From Albidovulum litorale (GTDB lineage Bacteria; Pseudomonadota; Alphaproteobacteria; Rhodobacterales; Rhodobacteraceae): a DNA stretch of 64,000 bases. The notes under the pieces were generated by a model. It searched no databases. It was not told the origin of the DNA and saw only the letters and a program-made list of their open reading frames with translations. Location of the stretch: NCBI RefSeq assembly GCF_025751495.1, contig NZ_JAOWKZ010000005.1:1-64000 (forward strand), written 5' to 3'. The number at the start of each line of letters is the position of its first letter. Positions within the stretch are counted from its first letter, which is position 1. This document shows positions 25,046-33,484 of the stretch, one piece after another. Position numbers and translations under genes: made by a program.

Positions 25046-25445
25046 GGCCGATCCGGATCGCTCGGGTCTCCAGCAGGACTGGGAGGAGGCTTTCGGGTCT
25101 CCTCCGCCCGCCTATGCTTCGGTCGCCTTCCTGCGTAAGGCGCTCGCCTATGAGGCGCAGGTGAAACGTCATGGCGGACTGCCTGCCGCCACCCGGCGCG
25201 CGCTCAGCCAGATTGCGTCGGGCAAGCCGGTCGAAGAGGCGGCGCGGAGACGGTTGCGGCCCGGCGCGCATCTGGTGCGGGACTGGAACGGGCGGAGCTA
25301 CCAGGTCGAGGTGCAGGAGAAAGGCTTCCGGCTTGATGGCAGGACCTGGCCCTCGCTCTCGGCCATCGCGCGGCACATCACCGGCACTAGCTGGTCGGGA
25401 CCGCGCTTCTTCGGACTCAATGATCGAACCGGAGGCAAGGGATGA
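25035..25445 (+). CDS. DUF2924 protein, copy 1
   Basis: A 136-residue protein matching DUF2924: WEEAFGSPPPAYASVAFLRKA and YEAQVKRHGGLP near the start, then GAHLVRDWNGRSYQVEV and the C-terminal FRLDGRTWPSLSAIARHITG and WSGPRFFGL. ATG 25035 is chosen; ATG 25017 is an in-frame alternative. It overlaps the end of the DUF3489 gene, and its stop overlaps the recombinase start as ATGA, so the three are translationally coupled. Its biochemical role is unknown. The strict linkage suggests an accessory factor for recombination. Confidence 0.85.
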   Translation: MPGKADPDRSGLQQDWEEAFGSPPPAYASVAFLRKALAYEAQVKRHGGLPAATRRALSQIASGKPVEEAARRRLRPGAHLVRDWNGRSYQVEVQEKGFRLDGRTWPSLSAIARHITGTSWSGPRFFGLNDRTGGKG

Positions 25446-27079
25446 AGAAGATCCGCTGCGCCATCTATACGCGGAAGAGCTCTGAAGAGGGACTCGAGCA
25501 GGAGTTCAACTCGCTCCATGCCCAGCGGGAAGCCTGTGCTTCCTACATCGCCAGTCAGAAAGCCGAGGGCTGGGCATTGCTGCCGACGCAGTACGATGAT
25601 GGCGGGATCTCGGGCGGCACGCTGGAGCGCGCGGCGATGCAGCAGCTCTTGGCCGATGTCGATGCCGGCCTTGTTGACCAGATCGTGGTCTACAAGATCG
25701 ATCGGTTAACCAGGTCGCTCGCCGACTTCGCGAAGATCGTCGAGCGGCTGGATGCAGCGGGGGCCTCCTTCGTCTCGGTGACGCAGAGTTTCAACACCGC
25801 AACCAGCATGGGGCGGCTCACGCTCAACATGCTCCTCAGCTTCGCCCAGTTCGAGCGCGAAGTGACGGCCGAGCGGATCCGCGACAAGATCGCGGCTTCG
25901 AAGCGCAAGGGGCTCTGGATGGGCGGCTATGTGCCTCTGGGTTACGACGCGGATGGACGGACGCTGCGGATCAACGAGACCGAGGCGAAGACGGTCAGGA
26001 CGCTTTACAATCTCTATCGCGACTACGGTACGGTTCGTGACGTCAAGGAGGCGGCAGCGGTGCATGGCCTTCGGTCGAAACGCAGGACCGTTGCGGATGG
26101 TCGCATGCGGGGCGGGATACCTTTGGATCGCGGTCACATCCATCACATCCTGACGAACCCGCTCTATGCCGGGAGGATCCGCCACAAGGGGCAGGTTCAT
26201 GAGGGTCAGCACCCGTCGATTATCGCTCCGGATATCTGGGAAAGAGTGCAGGAACAACTGACCGCCGAGGCCAGAAAGCCCCGCGCCCGGAAGGCATCGT
26301 CCACCCGCTCGCTACTCTGCGGCAAGATCTATGATGAAACCGGCGACCGGCTCACGCCCTCGCATTCGAGGACCCGGGCCGGTGCACGGTTACGCTATTA
26401 CATCTCGCACCGTTTGGCGGCGCGCAGCGGCGAGGCGGGTGTCTCCGGATGGCGGCTGCCAGCGGAAGAACTGGAGGCTCGGGTTGAGGCGGTCGTTCGC
26501 GGGATGTTGTCTGACGTCACGCTGGCCGGACGCTTGATGACCGCGCCGGGCGCGGATGAGATCGCGCGGCTGCGGTCCGGGTTGGAAGGTCTGGCCGATG
26601 CGGGGAGAGCCGATCTTCTGAACCTGGTCGGGCGCGTCGACATTGCGCCAGGGCACTTGATGCTCGAACTCGATGCAGCTGCGCTCGCCGGGCATCTGGC
26701 GCTGGACGTGGACCGACTGGATGCAGATGCACTCGCGAAGTCCGTGCCGTTCCAGCTGCGCAAGCGGGGAGTGGAGACAAAGCTGGTGCTGGCCGATGCC
26801 CCCGCCGGGCGCGATGACCTCCTGATCCACAACATCGCCCGTGCGCATCACTGGTTCAGTGAGATAGTGGCGGGACGCAGCTTCGACGCGATCGCCACGG
26901 CCGAAGGCATCTCGAAGCGCCGCATCCAGCAGATGATCGATCTCGCCTTCCTTGCCCCGGACATCATCCGCGATGTCCTCGACGGCAAGCAGCCGCACGG
27001 ATTTACGTCCGATTGGTGCCTGCGGCACCCGCTCCCGTCGGACTGGTCAGAACAACGAACGCTGCTCGCTTCGCCCTGA
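25442..27079 (+). CDS. Large serine recombinase, copy 1
   Basis: A 545-residue resolvase/invertase-fold recombinase. The catalytic Ser lies in the AIYTRKSSEEG segment (about 7-17). Conserved Arg residues are in KIDRLTRS and the E-helix start FAQFEREVTAERIRDKI. The Recombinase domain follows (HIHHILTNPLYAGRIRHKG), then a zinc-ribbon region that looks degenerate because only one Cys is visible near SLLCGKIYD, and a C-terminal HTH-like part (GISKRRIQQMIDLAFLAP). It should catalyse site-specific integration and excision between att sites. It is highly similar to the copy at 43,870-45,510. Confidence 0.93.
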   Translation: MKKIRCAIYTRKSSEEGLEQEFNSLHAQREACASYIASQKAEGWALLPTQYDDGGISGGTLERAAMQQLLADVDAGLVDQIVVYKIDRLTRSLADFAKIVERLDAAGASFVSVTQSFNTATSMGRLTLNMLLSFAQFEREVTAERIRDKIAASKRKGLWMGGYVPLGYDADGRTLRINETEAKTVRTLYNLYRDYGTVRDVKEAAAVHGLRSKRRTVADGRMRGGIPLDRGHIHHILTNPLYAGRIRHKGQVHEGQHPSIIAPDIWERVQEQLTAEARKPRARKASSTRSLLCGKIYDETGDRLTPSHSRTRAGARLRYYISHRLAARSGEAGVSGWRLPAEELEARVEAVVRGMLSDVTLAGRLMTAPGADEIARLRSGLEGLADAGRADLLNLVGRVDIAPGHLMLELDAAALAGHLALDVDRLDADALAKSVPFQLRKRGVETKLVLADAPAGRDDLLIHNIARAHHWFSEIVAGRSFDAIATAEGISKRRIQQMIDLAFLAPDIIRDVLDGKQPHGFTSDWCLRHPLPSDWSEQRTLLASP

Positions 27080-27293
27080 TCGCCCCCTCTTACACCTCGC
27101 ATCGCGAAAAGGCCGGACGCAGACTTTGGCTGATTTGCTCGCTCACACTCGGCGCCCTGGCGGTCTGCGAAAGCGACCGCGCCGCGCAAGCCGCGGAGAA
27201 CGCGCGACTATTAGAGGTGCACCTCGCACCGTCTCGATGTCAGGAAGTGGGTGGCTGTGCTGGCAGTCCCGGGCTAGCTGGTCTCTGCCTTCG

Positions 27294-27444
27294 AAATCCC
27301 TGTTTACAGGGAATTAACAGGGAAATCGGCGCGCTTTGGGGTCTTTGGGGCAAATTCCGCGTTGATTAATGGCGTCTTTTCAATAGTTTGGCAGCGATTT
27401 CCCTGCGCGTGACAACAGGGAATTCGAAATCCCTGATCAGGGAA
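27294..27444. repeat. Cluster of CAGGGA/TCCCTG palindromes
   Basis: The words TCCCTG and CAGGGA occur repeatedly as inverted pairs: CCCTGTTTACAGGG (27298-27311), CAGGG (27318-27322), TCCCTG...CAGGGAATT (27400-27424) and TCCCTGATCAGGGA (27430-27443). They can form short stems separated by AT-rich spacers. I recall similar non-coding repeats near mobile elements in Rhodobacteraceae. They lie just past the right end of recombinase copy 1 and before the IS3 element. Confidence 0.6.
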
Positions 27445-27673
27445 GTTCGCAGGCAAAAACAGGAAACGGATCAGGCGGAACAGGGATCACTCGTCGCCGG
27501 TTGGGCTACGTTACGTTACCTGAGACCATTCCGGGCACAGAATTAGTTGACCGATCGCATGTTCATGATATGTTCTAACGTGATCGATTGTCTGACGTCA
27601 GCGCCAATGGGACAGTTTAGGGTGATTTGATAAGAGAGGGTTTCTGGCACATCGTAACCACCAAGGAGTGGAG

Positions 27674-28048
27674 ATGAGACAGAAACCCGGAACCAAGCAG
27701 AGCCACGGCGAGAAAGTCGTCAAGGACATCCGTCGAGCGACCCGCAAACAGTATTCGGCCGAAGAGAAGATCAGGATCGTGCTGGACGGCCTGAAGGGCG
27801 AGGACAGCATTGCCGAGCTGTGTCGCCGCGAGGGTATTGCCCAGAGCCTGTATTACAGCTGGTCCAAGGATTTCCTCGAGGCCGGCAAGAAGCGTCTGGC
27901 GGGCGATACGGCCCGCGCGGCGACATCTACCGAAGTTAAGGATCTGCGCCGTGAGGCCCGCGATCTGAAGGAAGTCGTTGCCGAGCAGGCACTGGAGCTG
28001 CGGCTGCTCAAAAAAAGCATGATCGCGGATGGGGAAGACGACGAATGA
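27674..28048 (+). CDS. IS3-family transposase OrfA (HTH protein)
   Basis: A 124-residue protein. It has a HTH_Tnp_1 domain (YSAEEKIRIVLDGLKGEDSI, AELCRREGIAQSLYYSWSKD) followed by a coiled-coil with the repeating DLRREARDLKEVVAEQALEL pattern. It recognises the inverted repeats and multimerises with the integrase part. ATG 27674 follows AAGGAG. The stop overlaps the orfB start. Confidence 0.93.
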   Translation: MRQKPGTKQSHGEKVVKDIRRATRKQYSAEEKIRIVLDGLKGEDSIAELCRREGIAQSLYYSWSKDFLEAGKKRLAGDTARAATSTEVKDLRREARDLKEVVAEQALELRLLKKSMIADGEDDE

Positions 28049-29025
28049 GGTATCCCGCATCCGAGAAGCTTGAGGTCATCCGCTTGGTCGAAGGATCTCA
28101 TCTGCCTACCAAGCGCACGCTGGACAAGCTCGGCATCCCCAGAACGACCTTCTACCGCTGGTATGATCGGTATCTGTCGGGCGGCCCCGAAGCCTTGGAA
28201 GATCGCAGCCCCAGGCCGTCGCGGGTCTGGAATCGTATCCCGGAACCTGTTCGCGAGAAGGTCAAGGACCTGGCCCTGCAGGAAAGTGAGCTGTCACCGC
28301 GCGAGCTGGCCGTGCGCTTCACCGACACAGAAAAGTATTTTGTGTCAGAAGCCTCCGTGTATCGTATCCTCAAATCCTACGACCTGATCACCAGCCCGGC
28401 CTACGTGGTTCTGTCAGCGGCTGACGAGTTCCGGGACAAGACCACACGGCCGAACCAGCTTTGGCAGACCGACTTCACATACCTGAAGGTCATCGGTTGG
28501 GGCTGGTTCTATCTCTCGACGATCCTCGACGACTACAGCCGCTACATCATTGCATGGAAGCTCTGCACGACGATGAGGGCTGGCGACGTGACCGACACGC
28601 TGGACCTGGCACTGCAGGCTTCAGGCTGCGATCAGGCGACGGTCCTGCACAAGCCGCGGCTGCTCTCGGACAACGGCGCCAGTTACATCTCGGGCGAACT
28701 GGCCGACTGGCTGGAAGACCGGCAGATGGGTCATGTCCGCGGTGCCCCGTATCACCCGCAGACCCAGGGCAAGATCGAACGATGGCACCAGACCCTGAAG
28801 AACCGCATCCTGCTGGAAAACTACTACCTGCCTGGCGATCTCAGCCAACAGATCGACGCCTTCGTCGAAAACTACAACCACCGACGCTATCACGAGAGCC
28901 TGCAGAACCTCACACCGGCCGACGTCTACTTCGGACGCGGTCAGACCATCCTGCAAAAACGAGAAAGGATCAAACGGAAGACCATCGAAACCCGGCGCTT
29001 GCTTCACCGCAAACCCGCCGCATAA
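28045..29025 (+). CDS. IS3-family transposase OrfB (DDE integrase)
   Basis: A 326-residue rve-type integrase. It starts with a helix-turn-helix (LPTKRTLDKLGIPRTTFYRW), then the catalytic core: LWQTDFTYLKV (first Asp), LSDNGASYISGEL (second Asp) and QGKIERWHQTLK (Glu). Coupling is by an ATGA overlap with orfA rather than an obvious frameshift heptamer. The gene looks intact, so the element may still be active. Confidence 0.94.
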   Translation: MRYPASEKLEVIRLVEGSHLPTKRTLDKLGIPRTTFYRWYDRYLSGGPEALEDRSPRPSRVWNRIPEPVREKVKDLALQESELSPRELAVRFTDTEKYFVSEASVYRILKSYDLITSPAYVVLSAADEFRDKTTRPNQLWQTDFTYLKVIGWGWFYLSTILDDYSRYIIAWKLCTTMRAGDVTDTLDLALQASGCDQATVLHKPRLLSDNGASYISGELADWLEDRQMGHVRGAPYHPQTQGKIERWHQTLKNRILLENYYLPGDLSQQIDAFVENYNHRRYHESLQNLTPADVYFGRGQTILQKRERIKRKTIETRRLLHRKPAA

Positions 29026-29060
29026 TCAAACCAACCAGATGCGCCAGACCCTCTCCTAGA

Positions 29061-29576
29061 TCAGGCCGCTAACTGGCCCAAAAACTCTGACGACGGACAC
29101 TGCTTGCACGTATCACGCGCCGAAATACCAGCTTCCGGCGAATAAAAGTCGGTAGAAACCACGGGAACGGTCTGCCTGAGTGCCTCCGCCATGCGGCAGC
29201 CAGTGCCGACATACGCCTCCTCCAACGACGCGCGGAGCAGTTTCTTGCTGTCTGCTGTCGGCGCCGAGAGACGAACGAAAAGCAGGTCGTTGTTTTCCTC
29301 ATCGTGGATCGTGTCTATGCGTTGCCCGATACGATCAAGATCGGTCACGATCGCTGCATCCGCCTCTCGGATCACATGCACGTGGCGATCACGTTTATCC
29401 AACCCAAGGAGGGTAAGGATCTCGGTCTTCCTCGCTTCTGGGAAGCCTGCTTCCTCTGATAGAATGACATAGACGGGCATAAGGTCGGACGCACTGAAAA
29501 TGGCGCGGTATCCGACCAAGACAATCAAAAGAACCGTCAGGATCACCAGACTCGGTCGGGTGAGGCCGCTCCACAT
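29061..29576 (-). pseudogene. Membrane-anchored hypothetical protein, 3' end replaced by the IS3 element
   Basis: ATG 29576-29574 (MWSGLTRPSL) starts a protein with one N-terminal membrane helix (LVILTVLLIVLVGYRAIF, about 9-27) and an alpha/beta-looking soluble part with VYVILSEEAGFPEARK and RHVHVIREADAAIVTDL. The last codons before TAG fall inside the IS right end (29,099), so the natural C-terminus is missing. No family is recognised. Confidence 0.55.
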
Positions 29577-29606
29577 TTCAAAGCCCTGTTTGGCGCAGAA
29601 GCGCAA

Positions 29607-30002
29607 ATGTCCGATGTGGTTTAGTCAAACCCGATCCAACGGTTGAGAAAAGCTACCCGATCAGCATATTCGGATGCTACAGGCACTACAACGAAGACAG
29701 AGCCCGGGAATGAAACCGGGCGCAGCAATGCCGGGACGCGGCAGCAAGGGATCGAGCCGCCGATCTTCGCACTGCAGCAGACGAATACGCTCCGGGCTGT
29801 GCCTGGCCTGAGAGGCCGGCCCTGAGCCGACCTTGAGCCAATCTGCGACGAAGGTCCGGAGGGAGCCCTTCTCAGACATTGGGGTCAGGCGCAGCATTCG
29901 TCCTGCATGACGGCAACAAGACACTTGCCGCGTTTTGACCGAAGGTCCGCCCTGCGACTGGCCGGGCCTCCGATCAGCAAGAGCGCTACGCCCTCTGCAG
30001 CG
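29607..30002. other. Gene-free stretch with a short hairpin
   Basis: There is no credible gene. A small inverted repeat, GCCCGG (29702-29707) with CCGGGC (29716-29721), is present. Words such as gcaacaagacacttgccgcgttttgaccgaaggtccgcc (29,913 onward, in part) have the mosaic style seen at 1,600-1,900 and 42,840-43,003. Confidence 0.3.
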
Positions 30003-31679
30003 TCACTGGCAGCACGGGATGACGCGCGGGTCGTAGACCGGTTGCGAGTTCGGCACGCCACCCCCGAAATCCTGCGGAACGGTGTAGAAGGCCTGTGTCC
30101 ATGCATGGACGTCCAGTGGTTCGAACAAGCTTTCCTGCGGCTCGTTGCGGATCGGCTGGCCTGGGTTCACGCCGCGCAGCACCTCGCCGCCATCGACCAC
30201 CACCACGCCGTTGACGATCACGAAGGGGATGCCGGAGGACGGCAGATTGCCCTGCGCGTAGGTGGCGTTGTCGGTCACTGTCTCCGGGTCGAAAATCGTG
30301 ATGTCGGCGATCATGCCCTCCTGCATCCGCCCGCGCTCCTGCATCGCTTTCAGCCCCGTAAGACCGAGCGGGCGCGCCGAGTTCCAGCTGAGCTGGGCGA
30401 CGCTCTGCATCAGGGGGATGCCGTTCTCGCGCCCCATGCGCAACGTCCGCGCGCAGCTGCCGGCCCCGCGTGGGTGACTGTTGGGCAGATCCTCGAAGGG
30501 CGTATCCCATGTGATGCTGTCGTCGAGGATCGGCATCCCGTCTGACGCGATCGCCACGTCAGGCAGCCGCAGCCAGTCGACAATGGCGTTCTCAGGCATC
30601 TTGTAGGCCAGCACCAGCCGCGCGGGCTCGCGCGCCATCATCTCCGTGCGGCTCTCCTGCGTGTACCATTCCCCGGTCAGCGCATCCTGGATGGTCTCCT
30701 CGTACTTGTAGCCGAGCTGATCTACCCAGATCTCCGGTTCGAGGAAGACGGCGTTCAGCGCCGTCGAGCCCGCCGCGTAGGGGTAAAGCTCGCCCCACAT
30801 GTTGTGGCCTTGCGCGCGCATCCGCACCAGCAGCTCGTGCACGAGGTTGTACCCGGGGTTGTTAAAGTGACAGGCGATGGCGGGCGCGCCGAGCGCGGCG
30901 GCGTTCGCAAGCATCTCTTGGATACCGTTCGCTTCGCTCGTGTCCGTGCCGGGCGTGTAGCGGAAGTGGAAGGCGCAGGGTCTTCCATAAGCTGCGGCGA
31001 TGCGCTGGATCTCGAAGACCTCGCGTGCCGATGCGCCGTCGCGCATGTAGCCGAGCGTCGAGCCGATGCCGACTGCGCCCGCGGCGAGGCCCGTATCGAG
31101 CACGCGCAGGATCTCGTTGCCCTTGTCGAGGTCCGGGCGGGTATGGGACCAGCCAGACTTGTCCGAGCCGCGATGGTTCATGGCCTCAGGCGCATCGATC
31201 GTCGTGATGCCGTCGAGCACCAAGGTACGCGCGAATTCGTGGCAGCTGGCGCAGCCGTAGTTGATCTGGTTGGTCCCGGTGCGCTCTGCGTACCAGTCAT
31301 CCACCAGCGTTCCGAGCGTCCCGATCTCGAGGTCCATAACCGTCGTTCGCCCGTCGAGCAGTGCGAGCTTGTTGCCCATGGGCCGGGGCCAGTGAAAATG
31401 CGTGTCGATGAAGCCGGGCGCGACGACATGGCCGCTGGCGTCGATCTGGCGGCCGCCCTCGAGCGGTTCGACTGTGATAGCGGCTATCCGACCCGCGCGC
31501 ACGCCGACATTTGCGACCTGGTCAAACCCGGTCTCGGGGTCCATCACCCGCCCGCCAATGATCACGAGGTCGAATGGCTCCCTCGTCTGCGCCAAGGCTC
31601 TACCCGCGGACCCAATGGCGGCCGCACCCGCGACAACACCAAGGTTGAACTCCCTGCGGGAGATCTCGTTCTCGCTCAT
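30003..31679 (-). CDS. Exported amidohydrolase, D-aminoacylase (N-acyl-D-amino-acid deacylase) type
   Basis: A 558-residue protein with a twin-arginine signal (ISRREFNLGVVAGAAAIGS, Ala-rich cleavage region near 30). It then follows the urease-like amidohydrolase plan: FDLVIIGGRVMDPETG, GHVVAPGFIDTHFHWP with metal ligands His94 and His96, and ADITIFDPETVTD at the C-terminus. The spacing fits amidohydrolase family 3/D-aminoacylase. ATG 31679-31677 lies behind GGAGAG. It is the third of three exported hydrolase genes on this strand, after two penicillin-recognising-fold enzymes, suggesting joint action on D-amino-acid-containing or lactam compounds. Confidence 0.85.
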   Translation of the reverse strand: MSENEISRREFNLGVVAGAAAIGSAGRALAQTREPFDLVIIGGRVMDPETGFDQVANVGVRAGRIAAITVEPLEGGRQIDASGHVVAPGFIDTHFHWPRPMGNKLALLDGRTTVMDLEIGTLGTLVDDWYAERTGTNQINYGCASCHEFARTLVLDGITTIDAPEAMNHRGSDKSGWSHTRPDLDKGNEILRVLDTGLAAGAVGIGSTLGYMRDGASAREVFEIQRIAAAYGRPCAFHFRYTPGTDTSEANGIQEMLANAAALGAPAIACHFNNPGYNLVHELLVRMRAQGHNMWGELYPYAAGSTALNAVFLEPEIWVDQLGYKYEETIQDALTGEWYTQESRTEMMAREPARLVLAYKMPENAIVDWLRLPDVAIASDGMPILDDSITWDTPFEDLPNSHPRGAGSCARTLRMGRENGIPLMQSVAQLSWNSARPLGLTGLKAMQERGRMQEGMIADITIFDPETVTDNATYAQGNLPSSGIPFVIVNGVVVVDGGEVLRGVNPGQPIRNEPQESLFEPLDVHAWTQAFYTVPQDFGGGVPNSQPVYDPRVIPCCQ

Positions 31680-31866
31680 GTTGTTCTCTCCTCTCCATTT
31701 CGGTTGGGCGATGCCGACGGCGACGGCACGCGCCGCAGTCAGGTTCTTTGGGTTTGGTTCCTGCATTGAGCGTCTCATGTCGTCGATGCAGGGCGTTCGG
31801 TGGAGAGTTCGATCTGCGCTGTGCAGGATCGCCTCTCCACCTGATCCGTGGCTCTTGTCGCCCCGG

Positions 31867-33342
31867 TTATTGGAAGACAGTACCGGAGAGGTCGAAGTCG
31901 TCGACCGCCCCGTCGCCCCGAATGAAGATCCGGTGGTTGAATCGCACGTAGTTGAGTTCGCCAGACGGATCTTCGAGCAATTCGCCAAGGGCTCCCTCGT
32001 TCGGGCCTTCGGTGATGATAAAATAGCCATCAGCCGTATTGGCCACATTGGCCGGCGCGGGATCCGATCCGCTGGTCAATGCGGAGAACTGCACAAACAC
32101 ATATTTGTCGCCCTCTTTGCGGATCTCGATGTTTTGGGAATTCCCCTTGAAGACGCCGACGAAGGGATCGAGCACAGCCGGATCAACGCCCGCTGCGACC
32201 GGAGAGTCGGCCTCGATGCCCGTGAAGGCTTTGACCATTGAGTTCGCAATTTTTTTATAGGCCTCGGCTCCGCGATCGCTGTGGACCAAAACCACCACGG
32301 CAAAGTCGCGATCCGGGATCAGCTGCAGAAAAGACCGCGTGCCGGGCCAGTTCCCCCCGTGGCTGGGGCTGGTGACCCCGTCGTAGTCATGGACGAACCA
32401 TGTCAGCCCGGTAAAGTCGCCGGCCTCAGCCTCGACTGCCGGAGCGTGGGCATAGTCCAGTGCTTCTTCGGACAGCAGCTGGTTCCCGGCGGCGTCCTTG
32501 CCGTCCAGCTGAAAGCGGGCGTATTTCAGCATGTCGCTAACCGTAGACCGGAGCGCGCCGGAGGCTGCGGACTCTCTGATCAACGGAATGTAGTACGGCT
32601 TGAGATCATTGATGTTGCCTTCGCCGTAGATCGGCGGATGACCCCATGCGTAGTTTTCAGCCGGCGGAGTGGGGTCGTAGTTAAAGGATGACGAATCCAT
32701 GCCGAGAGGAGTCAACAGGTTCTCTTCGATCAGGTTCTCGATCGGCTTTCCGCCGGCATGCGACACCACATGGGTCGCGAAGGTGATGCTGGTGTTGTTG
32801 TACATCCAGGTTTGATCGAACGGATAGAGCTGCTCGACGTAAGCCGCCTGGAGCATGACCTTCTCGCTGATCGACCCGCCCGGAGGAACACGAAGGAACC
32901 CATGGTCGCCATACCAACCAGCGCGATGGTGGAACAGGTCAACGACCCGCGCTTTCGACGTTGCGTCGGGATCCGCGACCCTCCACCACGGTAGGAGGTC
33001 GACGACACGCGCGTTCAAATCCAGCTCGCCCCGTTCGGACAGCTGCAGGGCCACTGTCGACAGGAAGGTTTTGGTCACAGAGCCAATTTGAAATTGCGTA
33101 TCAGGGGTAACGGCCTCGTCGGTGCCTACCTTCGTGATGCCGAGGCCGGCGCTGTAGGTGTTGGGCCCATGGATGACCCCGACACCAAGCCCCGGGATGT
33201 TCATTTCCTTGATCAGTTCAGCAGTTTCGGCGAGGACCGCATCAAAGGTCGCCTGGCCCTCTTCCTGTGTCATGGCCTGCTGTGCGAGTGCCGGTGTGAC
33301 GCACAGTAGCGACGAAACAAGCAGGGCAGGTAGTGGTTTCAT
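31867..33342 (-). CDS. Exported serine beta-lactamase-like hydrolase (class C/PBP-like fold)
   Basis: A 491-residue protein with a signal peptide (LPALLVSSLLCVTPALA, cleavage near 20). Catalytic Ser88 and Lys91 lie in GSVTK, Tyr181 in MYNNTS, and the third motif reads SHGGNWPG. A C-terminal beta-domain of about 110 residues follows (DPFVGVFKGNSQNIEI). Such proteins act as D-aminopeptidases, esterases or penicillin-binding hydrolases rather than true resistance enzymes in many cases. ATG 33342 gives a good signal peptide; ATG 33372 is an alternative. It lies between the amidohydrolase and the class A beta-lactamase. Confidence 0.85.
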   Translation of the reverse strand: MKPLPALLVSSLLCVTPALAQQAMTQEEGQATFDAVLAETAELIKEMNIPGLGVGVIHGPNTYSAGLGITKVGTDEAVTPDTQFQIGSVTKTFLSTVALQLSERGELDLNARVVDLLPWWRVADPDATSKARVVDLFHHRAGWYGDHGFLRVPPGGSISEKVMLQAAYVEQLYPFDQTWMYNNTSITFATHVVSHAGGKPIENLIEENLLTPLGMDSSSFNYDPTPPAENYAWGHPPIYGEGNINDLKPYYIPLIRESAASGALRSTVSDMLKYARFQLDGKDAAGNQLLSEEALDYAHAPAVEAEAGDFTGLTWFVHDYDGVTSPSHGGNWPGTRSFLQLIPDRDFAVVVLVHSDRGAEAYKKIANSMVKAFTGIEADSPVAAGVDPAVLDPFVGVFKGNSQNIEIRKEGDKYVFVQFSALTSGSDPAPANVANTADGYFIITEGPNEGALGELLEDPSGELNYVRFNHRIFIRGDGAVDDFDLSGTVFQ

Positions 33343-33484
33343 TCGGTTCTTCACTGAGTTTTTCCTTTGCATTGGAGTCTTCACTGGAGTTTTCCTCGCG
33401 GGATAACGATGGCTTTTGGCGGAGAGTTCGGTCTTCGCCGGGCAGGAGCGCACTGGCAGGGTCTGCAAGGCGAAGTTTCACCGT

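Larger units (their letters stand above)
24584..27257 (+). mobile_element. DUF3489 - DUF2924 - serine recombinase module, copy 1
   Basis: About 2.67 kb repeated in the same orientation at 43,004-45,688. Both copies start with GTCGAATTGACTGGACTTCG and end with TGGGTGGCTG. They contain the same three genes with start-stop overlaps and a shared leader (CTCATGTCAGTAGCAGGGGC). The large serine recombinase is the likely mover. The boundaries given are the limits of similarity that I can see, not proven ends. Confidence 0.75.
27589..29099 (+). mobile_element. IS3-family insertion sequence with two ORFs
   Basis: Imperfect terminal inverted repeats bound the element. The left end reads TGTCTGACGTCAG and the right end, reversed, TGTCCGTCGTCAG; similarity continues inward over about 50 bases. 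It carries orfA and orfB overlapping as ATGA. I see no clear target-site duplication (left flank ...GATCGAT, right flank CTGCTTG...), which suggests later rearrangement or slightly misplaced ends. The right end truncates a minus-strand membrane-protein gene. Confidence 0.85.

Noticed and set aside
27294-27444. Possible CRISPR array
   Set aside because: The repeated word is only about six bases, occurs in both orientations and is unevenly spaced. No cas gene is nearby.
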